From JACPFJ01 sp041738275 (GTDB lineage: Bacteria > Desulfobacterota > Desulfuromonadia > Geobacterales > Pseudopelobacteraceae), in assembly GCA_041738275.1 (NCBI GenBank), contig JBGSQD010000002.1:1-8691 (forward strand): a stretch of DNA of 8,691 nt, in the 5' to 3' direction. Position numbers and translations under genes: made by a program. This document shows positions 1 through 6,916 of this stretch, one piece after another. The notes beneath the pieces were generated by a model, which saw only the letters and a list, made by a program, of their open reading frames with translations, did no database searches and was not told the origin of the DNA. Numbering within the stretch: the first letter of the stretch is position 1; each line of letters begins with the position of its first letter.

Positions 1-102
1 ATCAGCTCCTGTCGCACGAATTGCCCCAGGGGTCATATCGTCTGGATCTACGCTCATACCTCCAGTGCATACTACCATATCAGCACCTTGCGCAATAAAG
101 CT
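1..102 (-). pseudogene. Fragment of molybdopterin-binding (MoCF-domain) protein, cut at its 5' side
   Basis: Read on the minus strand with codons in phase with base 1, this stretch is open and encodes FIAQGADMVVCTGG followed by MSVDPDDMTPGAIRATGAD. The TGGMSVDPDD core is the conserved loop of the MoCF/MogA-like molybdopterin-binding fold, in the version found in stand-alone molybdopterin-binding proteins of anaerobes (MoeA and CinA carry related but different loops). Such proteins bind molybdopterin or its precursors in molybdenum-cofactor metabolism. Only about 34 residues are visible. The gene runs off the left edge towards its C-terminus, and its upstream part is missing because the sequence changes to NhaD near base 100. 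The start and overall size cannot be judged. The family call rests on one short motif, but that motif is distinctive. Whether it is a real gene remnant or a chimeric join is unresolved. Confidence 0.65.
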
Positions 103-670
103 GAACCTGCCGCCGGCGGTTGGTATGATGCTTGGTCTTGGATATCTTTCCTTCTTTTCCTACTATCTCAAAAAGGCAGAAGGGCGCCTGTTGAGCGGTG
201 ACAACCCGTTGGACGTAACCGGGCACAGGTACGCAACCTTCGACCTGTTCCGCAAAATCGCCAAGGCTGAATGGGATACCCTGCTCTTCTTTTACGGTGT
301 GATTCTCTGCGTGGGGGGGCTGGGGCAGTTCGGCTATCTTGCCGGGGTATCGACGTTCATGTACGACGGATTGGGGCATACGACCGCCAACGTGATGGTG
401 GGGATTCTTTCGGCGATCATTGACAATATCCCGGTCATGTTTGCGGTCCTGACCATGGACCCGCACATGTCCCACGGCCAGTGGTTGTTGGTAACATTGA
501 CAGCAGGGGTCGGAGGCAGCCTGCTCTCGATCGGCTCAGCCGCCGGCGTTGCTCTTATGGGATCTGCCCGTGGGGTTTACACCTTCGGTGCTCACCTGAA
601 ATGGAGTTGGGCCATAGCCCTGGGATATGCTGCCAGTATTGCGGCACATCTGCTCCTCAACATGGACTAG
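101..670 (+). CDS. nhaD: NhaD-type Na+/H+ antiporter, C-terminal part only (5'-truncated)
   Basis: This encodes the last 190 or so residues of an ion-transporter-superfamily Na+/H+ antiporter, which exchanges cytoplasmic Na+ (or Li+) for external H+ across the inner membrane. Recognisable family segments are LPPAVGMMLGLGYL just after the break, a cytoplasmic stretch with AKAEWDTLLFFYGV, the helix GILSAIIDNIPVMFAVLTM, and the glycine/serine-rich TAGVGGSLLSIGSAAGVALMG that lines the transport path in relatives. It ends with a hydrophobic helix and stop at 668-670. Full NhaD proteins are roughly 400 to 500 residues, so more than half is missing. An ATG at 65 is in frame, but the 12 or so residues it would add are antisense to the molybdopterin-protein fragment and do not look like NhaD, so I do not accept it as a start. 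As shown here the gene could not make a working antiporter. Confidence 0.85.
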   Translation: MNLPPAVGMMLGLGYLSFFSYYLKKAEGRLLSGDNPLDVTGHRYATFDLFRKIAKAEWDTLLFFYGVILCVGGLGQFGYLAGVSTFMYDGLGHTTANVMVGILSAIIDNIPVMFAVLTMDPHMSHGQWLLVTLTAGVGGSLLSIGSAAGVALMGSARGVYTFGAHLKWSWAIALGYAASIAAHLLLNMD

Positions 671-767
671 TCTAACCCTAAATATCCCTTTAGGCCCAGA
701 GGGTCCTTATCCAAGGGGAGACTTCAAGGCTTCCCCCCTTAGATAAGTGGGGACAAGGGGGGTTAGA
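671..767. repeat. Long imperfect palindrome, REP/MITE-like interspersed repeat candidate
   Basis: The ends are exact inverted copies: TCTAACCC at 671-678 and GGGTTAGA at 760-767. Nested inside are GTCC (703-706) with GGAC (751-754), and TTATCCAAGGGG (707-718) opposite CCCCTTAGATAA (735-746), which matches at 11 of 12 positions. The middle is C-run/G-run rich. The element begins immediately after the nhaD stop codon. Size, palindromy, matching termini and intergenic position fit a small non-autonomous interspersed repeat. There is no coding capacity. Copy number elsewhere in the genome cannot be seen from here. Confidence 0.55.
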
Positions 768-770
768 TTT
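733..770 (+). terminator. Possible intrinsic terminator after nhaD, within the palindrome
   Basis: CCCCCCTT (733-740) can pair with AAGGGGGG (755-762) to give an 8-bp GC-rich stem with a 14-base loop. It is followed by TTAGATTTT, an interrupted T tract. This could end nhaD transcription, but the loop is large, the T tract is imperfect, and the same bases take part in the competing longer palindrome. Confidence 0.3.
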
Positions 771-971
771 TGATGTTACATGTCTTTTTCATTCCATTTC
801 TGCACCACTAAAAAGTTCAGCAAAAACTTCCGGGGTAGTAAAAAAGCCGTAATACTGTAATATGTTATCAAGTCTTGTTTCACTCGGCGATAACAACCGT
901 ATGACTGCATCATGCTGCCTGAGCAACTGTCGGGGCTGTCAAACAGGGAATTAATTTGTAAAGGCGTGAGC
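768..971 (+). other. AT-rich leader ahead of the Kef-type gene
   Basis: These 204 bases carry no convincing gene. The first 110 or so are clearly more AT-rich than the coding DNA around them, as expected of a promoter region. TAATAC (850-855) and TAATAT (858-863) resemble -10 boxes, but neither has a good -35 box at the right distance, so I do not call a promoter. A small hairpin, CTGT-CAA-ACAG, lies near 939-949, shortly before the AAAGG ribosome-binding site at 960-964. I see no known riboswitch consensus. Confidence 0.4.
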
Positions 972-2969
972 ATGCCCTACGAAGCATTGAAAGATATCGA
1001 GATTCTGTTTGGACTGGCCCTGGTTACGGTAGTCCTCTTCCGGCGCTTGAAATTCCCTTCCATTATCGGCTTTCTCGTCACCGGCATCCTGGCCGGACCG
1101 TATGCGCTTGCCTTCATAAAGGACACCCACCAGGTCGAACAGATGGCCGAAATCGGGGTGGTGCTGCTGCTGTTCACCATCGGTATCGAACTATCCCTGA
1201 AAGAGCTGATGCGGATCAAGCATATCGTGCTGTGGGGCGGTGGTCTGCAGGTGCTTGTTACCATCCTGGCGGTGGCGGCTGTCGGAGCAGCCTTCGGGTT
1301 CCCGGTCACTCAGGCGGCCTTTTTCGGTTTTCTGGTGGCGCTCTCCAGCACCGCAATCCTGATGAAGCTGCTGATAGATTCCGGCCAGGCCGACTCACCC
1401 CATGGTAAAATGGCCATGGGGATCCTGATCTTCCAGGATCTGTGCATCGTGCCGCTGATGCTGCTGACGCCGCTTCTGGCGGGTAAAGGCGATGGCATAC
1501 AGGGTATTCTGACCATCGGCGCCAAGGCCGCGCTGGTAGTCCTTGCCGCGCATTACGGAGCCCGTTTTCTCGTCCCCTGGATATTCAAGCAGATTGTCAG
1601 GACCCGAAGCCGCGAACTCTTCATTCTGTCCATCATCTTCATCGGCCTCGGCACCGCCTGGCTGACGGCATTGGCCGGATTGTCGCTGGCCCTGGGGGCA
1701 TTTATCGCCGGCCTGGCAATCTCGGAATCAGAATACAGCCACCAGGCCCTAAGCGACATCATTCCCTTCCGGGAAGCCTTTATGAGCCTGTTTTTCATCT
1801 CCGTCGGGATGCTGCTTGATCCGGAGGTGGTTGTCAAGCATCCGCTCCTGATCATCTCCCTGGTGGGTACCATCCTGATCATCAAGACGCTCATTACCAC
1901 CGGGGCGGCCATGGCGTTGGGCGTACCGATGCGCATCGCCATCATTGCGGCACTTTCTCTCGCCCAGATAGGTGAGTTTTCCTTTGTCCTCTCCCAGGCC
2001 GGGGTCAAATTCGGTCTTCTCACCCCTGAGCTTTACCAGATATTTCTGGCCGCCTCCATCGCCACCATGGGACTGACTCCTGCCTGTCTCAAGTTTGCCG
2101 GTACTGTTGCTGATTACTTTGTCGGAATTCTGCCCCATAACTGGACAAAGGGAAAAGGGGTACTATCCAGACATGAGAAGCCGGTATCCATGAGTGATCA
2201 TGTCATAATCGTCGGTTATGGCGTCAACGGCAAGAATCTGGCTCGGGTGCTCAACAAGCTTCATATCCACCATGTTGTCATTGAGACCAATCCCTTTACG
2301 GTCAAGAAAGAGGCAAAAAAAGGACAGCATATCCAGTTCGGCGATGCCTCCAAGCCGGAGGTGCTGGAGCACGCCCACATCGACAAGGCCCGGGGCATGG
2401 TGATTGCCATTTCGGATGCTGCCACCAGCAGAAGGGTGGCCTCCCTGGCGCGACAGTTAAACCCCTCCATTCATATTATTGTCAGGACCCGTTATATCCT
2501 GGAAGTTGAACCGCTCTATAAACTGGGGGTCAACGAGGTTGTCCCTGAGGAGTTTGAAACTTCCGTGGAGATCCTCTCCCGAGTCCTGAGGAATTACCTC
2601 GTACCGCAGGATGACATCGAACGCTGTATTGCCGAGGTCCGCAGCGACGGTTATGAAATGTTCCGCACCATGAGCCGCAGGCACAGCCATGCCGTTGGCA
2701 TCAGCGGCTATCTTTCCGGTGCGGAGATCGCAACGTACAGGGTACACAAAGGGGCAACGCTTGAAGGGAAAAGCCTGAGGGACGGAGTCCTGCGAAACGG
2801 TTCCGGAGCCACCATACTCACTATCAAGAGGGGTGATGAGCTTATTCCGAACCCTGATCCGGTATGGGAACTGAGGGATGGTGATATCGTTCTGCTGCTG
2901 GGGACATCAGATCAACTGGCAGCTGCCGGCAAGTTATTCGTAGCGCATAAGGCCGCCCAGGCTCCATAA
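972..2969 (+). CDS. Kef-type K+(cation)/H+ antiporter with RCK_N and RCK_C domains
   Basis: This predicted 665-residue inner-membrane antiporter of the CPA2 family exchanges K+ (or Na+) for H+ under ligand control. Residues about 5-395 are a multi-helix Na+/H+-exchanger domain. It contains IFQDL at 153-157 (Q155, D156), matching the conserved QD of KefB/KefC, and the family segment LALGAFIAGLAISESEY followed by LFFISVGM. From M407 a cytoplasmic RCK_N (TrkA_N) Rossmann domain follows, with the nucleotide-binding motif GYGVNG at 415-420 and an acidic residue (IETN) after the second strand. An RCK_C (TrkA_C) domain occupies about 583-657. Length is usual for this architecture. I chose ATG 972 because AAAGG lies 7 bases upstream and the helix domain starts soon after. 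An in-frame ATG at 912 would add 20 residues but has no clear ribosome-binding site. A separate transcript from nhaD is likely, given the palindrome between them. The transported ion and the regulator (NAD(H), glutathione adduct or c-di-AMP) cannot be told from sequence alone. Confidence 0.9.
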   Translation: MPYEALKDIEILFGLALVTVVLFRRLKFPSIIGFLVTGILAGPYALAFIKDTHQVEQMAEIGVVLLLFTIGIELSLKELMRIKHIVLWGGGLQVLVTILAVAAVGAAFGFPVTQAAFFGFLVALSSTAILMKLLIDSGQADSPHGKMAMGILIFQDLCIVPLMLLTPLLAGKGDGIQGILTIGAKAALVVLAAHYGARFLVPWIFKQIVRTRSRELFILSIIFIGLGTAWLTALAGLSLALGAFIAGLAISESEYSHQALSDIIPFREAFMSLFFISVGMLLDPEVVVKHPLLIISLVGTILIIKTLITTGAAMALGVPMRIAIIAALSLAQIGEFSFVLSQAGVKFGLLTPELYQIFLAASIATMGLTPACLKFAGTVADYFVGILPHNWTKGKGVLSRHEKPVSMSDHVIIVGYGVNGKNLARVLNKLHIHHVVIETNPFTVKKEAKKGQHIQFGDASKPEVLEHAHIDKARGMVIAISDAATSRRVASLARQLNPSIHIIVRTRYILEVEPLYKLGVNEVVPEEFETSVEILSRVLRNYLVPQDDIERCIAEVRSDGYEMFRTMSRRHSHAVGISGYLSGAEIATYRVHKGATLEGKSLRDGVLRNGSGATILTIKRGDELIPNPDPVWELRDGDIVLLLGTSDQLAAAGKLFVAHKAAQAP

Positions 2970-2990
2970 AGTGCACGCGGGACGCGTCTT

Positions 2991-3056
2991 GTCCTTTGCG
3001 GCTTCGCAACGGACGCCGAAGCGGTCGTGACACCCGGTTCTGGGCCACGGAGTCAC
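2991..3056. other. Two adjacent hairpins in the gap after the Kef-type gene
   Basis: The first hairpin (2991-3014) has arms GTCC-T-TTGCG and CGCAA-C-GGAC around a GCTT loop, with one mismatch. The second (3027-3056) pairs GTGAC with GTCAC and, inside, CCC (3033-3035) with GGG (3042-3044). Neither is followed by a T tract, so a standard intrinsic terminator is unlikely. They could stabilise the end of the antiporter mRNA, be a Rho-linked 3' end, or have no role. No promoter is evident in the rest of the 139-base gap. Confidence 0.35.
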
Positions 3057-3108
3057 TGGAAACTGGCAGTATGGGCATTTGATAAAGGAAGACAAGGGAG
3101 ATAGTGTT

Positions 3109-4468
3109 ATGACAGCTACACGGCTTGTGGTAATCGGAGGTGATGCCGCCGGCATGAGCGCCGCCTCCAAGGTACGCCGGAAGGATCCGCAGCGTGAGAT
3201 CGTGGTGTTTGAGCGCAGCCAGCACACCTCCTACTCAGCCTGCGGCATGCCGTATCTCATCGCCGGTCTGGTGGAATCGGCAGATCTGTTGATTGCCCGT
3301 ACCCCGGAAAAATTCCGGGAAAAATACAACATTGATGCCCGGGTGCGCCATGAGGTGACTGAACTCGATCTGAACGGCCGGCGCGTTCTGGTCAGAAACC
3401 TGGAAAACAATAACGAAACATGGGAAGACTACGACCAGCTGCTGATCGCCACCGGCGCCGAGGCGATCATGCCGGAATTGCCTGGGAGCGATGCCGACGG
3501 CATCTTCGGACTGTCCACCCTAGCCAGCGGCATCCGGGTGCAGCAGTACATGGAGCGCGAGCAGCCCCGACGAGCCGTGGTTGTGGGGGGGCGGCTACAT
3601 TGGGCTTGAGATGGCGGAGGCACTGGTTCGCAAAGGGCTTCAGGTGTCACTGGTGGAGAGAGGGGAGCAGGTGATGGGCACCCTGGACCCGGACATGGGA
3701 GTGATGGTCTCCGACGCCCTGCGGGAGATCGGGGTGACGCTTTACCTGCAGGAATCCATGACCGGCTATGAGAATGCCGATGGCCGGGTAACCGGCGTGG
3801 TGACCGACCAGCGCACACTGCCGGCCGAACTGGTGATTATCGGTCTGGGCACCCGACCCAACACGGCACTGGCTGCTGCTGCCGGCATCACCCTGGGAGA
3901 AAAGGGTTCCATCCGGGTCAACCAGCGCATGCAGAGTTCGGCTCCTGGGGTCTGGGCGGCCGGCGACTGCGCCGAGAGCTTCCATCTGGTCAGCCGCCAG
4001 CCGTTTTATGTGGCCCTGGGCACGGTGGCCAACAAACAGGGCACCGTGGCCGGCACCAATCTTGCCGGCGGTTATGCCACTTTTCCCGGCGTGGTGGGGA
4101 CGGCGGTCAGCAAGATCTGCAAGTACGAGGTAGCCCGCACCGGCCTTATGGAACGGGAGATTCGCGCCCTGGGCCTGCTGTACGACACCGCCTCCGCCAA
4201 GAGCAAAACCAGGGCCGGCTATTATCCCGGTGTCGGCTGGATCACGGTGAAACTACTGGCTGAACAGGGCAGCGGCCGTCTGCTGGGGGGACAGATCGTC
4301 GGCCTGGAGGGAGCGGCCAAGCGGATCGACGTACTGGCCACCGCCATCACCGCAGGAATGACCGCGCAGCAACTGGTTGACCTGGATCTTTCCTACGCCC
4401 CACCCTTTTCTCCTGTCTGGGATCCGGTTCAGACGGCAGCGCGTCAACTGTTGACCAACGATCGATAA
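3109..4468 (+). CDS. CoA-disulfide-reductase-like FAD/NAD(P)H oxidoreductase, interrupted by a 1-base frameshift
   Basis: This is a cytoplasmic flavoenzyme of the single-cysteine disulfide reductase group (CoA-disulfide reductase/NADH oxidase), using NAD(P)H to reduce a thiol or oxygen substrate. Numbering is for the repaired 452-residue protein. Residues 5-20 form an FAD-binding Rossmann start (VVIGGDAAGMSAA). SYSACGMPY at 41-49 places the redox cysteine at C45. IATGAEA at 113-119 is the conserved ATG segment, VVVGGGYIGLEMAE at 157-170 is the NAD(P)H-binding motif, and AAGDCAES near 285 is the second FAD motif. A C-terminal dimerisation domain ends in SYAPPFSPVWDP, typical of CoADR/Nox. The reading frame is lost at the G run 3585-3591. 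Seven G give a stop at 3607-3609, whereas six would restore GGGYIGLE and join the open frame that continues to 4468. ATG 3109 is chosen for AAGGGAG (3094-3100) 8 bases upstream; a TTG at 3079 is in frame but less likely. There is no rhodanese domain. The actual substrate is unknown. Confidence 0.85.
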
Positions 4469-4496
4469 TGCCAATTCATCTACGCGGAGGTGCATC

Positions 4497-5378
4497 ATGT
4501 TCAAACGAATCTCCCTTTTTCTGATTACCAACCTGGCAATTGTCCTTGTACTCAGTATCGTCCTGAACCTGTTGAATGTCGGCCCGATGCTCACTCAACA
4601 GGGACTGGACATGACCAGTCTGATTATTTTCGCTGCCGTGTTCGGATTCGGCGGTTCGCTGATCTCGCTGGCTATTTCCAAGTGGACTGCCAAGCGGATG
4701 ACCGGCGCCAGGGTGATTACCAGCCCGGCCAACGAGGTTGAGGTCTGGCTGCTGGAGGTGGTGCGGCGTCAGGCGTTGAAAGCCGGCATCAACATGCCCG
4801 AAGTTGCGATCTATGACGCGCCGGATGTCAACGCCTTTGCCACCGGCATGCGCCGCAACAGCGCCCTGGTGGCGGTCAGCACCGGCCTGCTCCGGGCAAT
4901 GGACCGCAACGAGGCCGAAGCGGTGCTGGCCCATGAGGTCAGCCATGTTGCCAACGGCGATATGATTACCCTGGCCCTGATCCAGGGGGTGGTGAACACC
5001 TTCGTAATTGTTGCTTCCAGGGTGGTCGGCCATCTGGTTGACCGGATTGTATTCAAAACCGAGCGGGGTCACGGACCAGCCTTCTTTATCACCTCCATGG
5101 CAGCCCAGATGGTGTTCGGCATCCTGGCCAGCATGGTCGTTTTCTGGTTCAGCCGCCAGCGGGAATTCCGGGCCGATGCCGGCGCAGCCGCCCTGGCGGG
5201 ACGTGACAAGATGGTGGCAGCCCTGGAAAAACTGCGTAAGACCGCAGGGCAGCCCCACCTGCCTGATCAGATGAGCGCCTTCGGAATCTCAGGAACAACC
5301 GGCGGGGGGTTGAAACGGCTGTTCATGACTCATCCTCCACTGGAGGAGAGGATCGAGGCTCTTAAACGCGGCAGGTGA
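4497..5378 (+). CDS. htpX: HtpX, membrane-embedded zinc metalloprotease
   Basis: HtpX degrades misfolded or damaged inner-membrane proteins on the cytoplasmic side, overlapping in role with FtsH. The protein has 293 residues, the same length as E. coli HtpX. Two hydrophobic helices lie near residues 6-27 and 38-60. The zinc motif HEVSH is at 146-150 and sits in AHEVSHVANGD. Two more hydrophobic segments follow (about 158-178 and 193-220). The presumed third zinc ligand is E223 in REFRADAGAA. The C-terminal part ends with THPPLEERIEAL, the usual M48 tail. All expected catalytic residues are present and the frame is intact. The start is well supported by GGAGG (4486-4490) 6 bases ahead of the ATG. 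It begins 28 bases after the flavoenzyme stop, so co-transcription is likely, which would link membrane quality control to redox or ion stress (inference). Confidence 0.95.
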   Translation: MFKRISLFLITNLAIVLVLSIVLNLLNVGPMLTQQGLDMTSLIIFAAVFGFGGSLISLAISKWTAKRMTGARVITSPANEVEVWLLEVVRRQALKAGINMPEVAIYDAPDVNAFATGMRRNSALVAVSTGLLRAMDRNEAEAVLAHEVSHVANGDMITLALIQGVVNTFVIVASRVVGHLVDRIVFKTERGHGPAFFITSMAAQMVFGILASMVVFWFSRQREFRADAGAAALAGRDKMVAALEKLRKTAGQPHLPDQMSAFGISGTTGGGLKRLFMTHPPLEERIEALKRGR

Positions 5379-5421
5379 ATATGAGAACTGTCCGGGACTG
5401 CCGTTGTGCGGAAGGGATACA

Positions 5422-6858
5422 ATGCCTGATTTGAATTCACTGTTTCTGACCGTGGGAAGCTATTGCCGACGCGAGGTCATCACCTGCGCCCCGTCTGACC
5501 GGCTGATCCATGCCGCGGAGACCATGCAGCGCCGAAATATTTCCAGCCTCGTGGTCTGCCTTGACGGAAACCCGGTGGGGATCCTGACGGATCGGGACCT
5601 GCGCAACAAGGTGGTGGCTCAAGGGATTGATCCTGGAACCCTCACTGTTGCGGACGTCATGAACACCCCCTTGATTACGATTTCCGAGAATGACTACCTG
5701 TTCGAAGCGCTCCATCTCATCACCCGCCACCGGATTCATCGCCTGGTGGTGACCGATCCGGCCGGTGGATTGGCAGGGATTATCACCGATTCTGATATCC
5801 TGCGCGTGCAGACCCGTTCTCCGCAGCAGATGGTGCGGGAGATCGAGGAAGCGCCCACCCTGGAGGAACTGAAACTGCTTCATCAGCGGGTACAGGGACT
5901 GGTCCGGCACCTGATCGGCACCGGTGTCCATATTCGAGACATGGTGCGCCTGATCGCCCATCTAAACGACCGGATCGTGATCCGCCTGATCGGCCTGTTA
6001 CGGGCGAAACGTTTTGCCGGTCTGACGGAACGGTTTGCCTTTGTAGTTCTGGGGAGCGAAGGACGGGGCGAACAGACCCTGACCACCGACCAGGACAATG
6101 CTCTGGTCTACGCCGACGACCTTTCAGCAAGGGACATTCAGCAGCTGGAAGAATTCAGCACGGCCCTGATCGACAGCCTGATCGCCATAGGAGTGCCCAG
6201 CTGCCCCGGTGGCATCATGGCTAAAAACGATCCGTGGCGGCGCAGCCTTGAGCAGTGGCGAGCCGTACTGGATCAATGGTTCAGCACACCGACCCCGGAG
6301 AACATCCTGAACATCAGCATGTTCTCCGACCTGCGCATGTTGAGTGGCGACCCGTCCCTGGAGCAGGCGCTGAAGGAACATGTCGCCGGACGTCTGCAGG
6401 GAAGTGAGCTGTTTCTCGGACATATGACCGCCAACCTGCTCCGTTTTGCCGTGCCGCTGGGGTGGTTCGGCCGGATCAAGGTTGAAAAGGGTGCGAATGC
6501 CGGACGGGTTGACCTGAAAAGGGCGGGAATTTTCGCCATCACCGAGGGGGTCAAGATCCTCTCCCTGGGGAATGGGGTGCAGGAAACCGGCACCGTTCCG
6601 AGGATCGAGCGACTGGCGGAACTGTGGGTGCTCGAACAAAAAGAGGCTGACGATCTAATCGCCAGTTTTTACGCGCTGGTACATTTCCGGCTGCGTACCC
6701 AGGTTGAAGCAATCAGCGCCGGACGGCAGCCGGACAACCTGATCGCGCTTGCAGGGCTGAACCGCATGGAGCTGGGACGTCTGAAGGCAGCACTGGAAGG
6801 AGTGCGATCTTTTCAAAAACGAGTGGGTAGTTACTACCAGCTCGGACAGTCGATGTAG
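5422..6858 (+). CDS. CBS-pair / DUF294 nucleotidyltransferase-like signalling protein, short form
   Basis: This predicted 478-residue cytoplasmic protein starts with a CBS pair (about 14-68 and 79-132), a module that usually binds adenine nucleotides. GILTDRDLR (53-61) and GIITDSDILR (119-128) are typical CBS end-motifs. Next is a DUF294 nucleotidyltransferase-like domain (about 145-290) related to the GlnD transferase fold, with GSEGRGEQTLTTDQDN at 211-226. The GS and the DxD pair D223/D225 are intact, so catalysis or metal binding is possible. The C-terminal third is the DUF294_C substrate-binding domain, starting around GGIMAKNDPWRRSLEQW and MFSDLRMLSGD. Many relatives carry an N-terminal cyclic-nucleotide-binding domain and are some 600 residues or longer; here it is absent and there is no room for it upstream. 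ATG 5422 is chosen for GGAAGGG (5410-5416) 5 bases ahead; TTG 5404 is less likely. It lies 43 bases after htpX. The target of the transferase is not known. Confidence 0.88.
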   Translation: MPDLNSLFLTVGSYCRREVITCAPSDRLIHAAETMQRRNISSLVVCLDGNPVGILTDRDLRNKVVAQGIDPGTLTVADVMNTPLITISENDYLFEALHLITRHRIHRLVVTDPAGGLAGIITDSDILRVQTRSPQQMVREIEEAPTLEELKLLHQRVQGLVRHLIGTGVHIRDMVRLIAHLNDRIVIRLIGLLRAKRFAGLTERFAFVVLGSEGRGEQTLTTDQDNALVYADDLSARDIQQLEEFSTALIDSLIAIGVPSCPGGIMAKNDPWRRSLEQWRAVLDQWFSTPTPENILNISMFSDLRMLSGDPSLEQALKEHVAGRLQGSELFLGHMTANLLRFAVPLGWFGRIKVEKGANAGRVDLKRAGIFAITEGVKILSLGNGVQETGTVPRIERLAELWVLEQKEADDLIASFYALVHFRLRTQVEAISAGRQPDNLIALAGLNRMELGRLKAALEGVRSFQKRVGSYYQLGQSM

Positions 6859-6916
6859 GTGCGTAATTCGTCTTCATCAGCATTATTAGAATATCAATTA
6901 TTGGACCACCGTTACC

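Noticed and set aside
65..103. ATG at 65 as the start of the NhaD reading frame
   Set aside because: The residues it adds are antisense to a recognisable molybdopterin-binding protein segment and do not resemble NhaD; the frame simply happens to stay open across the junction.
912..971. ATG 912 as the start of the Kef-type antiporter
   Set aside because: There is no clear ribosome-binding site upstream, while ATG 972 has AAAGG at good spacing and the extra 20 residues look like leader DNA.
3065..3083. Sigma-54-like TGGCA...GC pattern ahead of the flavoenzyme
   Set aside because: The spacing between GG and GC is 8, not the required 10, so it is not a valid -24/-12 element.
2934..3227. Minus-strand frame with a CPYC...C...C zinc-ribbon-like pattern in the gap after the Kef-type gene
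   Set aside because: It overlaps the ends of two solid + strand genes, has no good ribosome-binding site, and the cysteine pattern does not match a family I know. It is probably chance.
4476..5258. Long minus-strand open frame opposite htpX
   Set aside because: HtpX on the + strand is unambiguous; the antisense product shows no domain.
6859..6916. TAGAAT-like -10 box in the AT-rich gap before the permease
   Set aside because: No acceptable -35 box lies at 16-18 bases, and short AT-rich gaps give such hits by chance.
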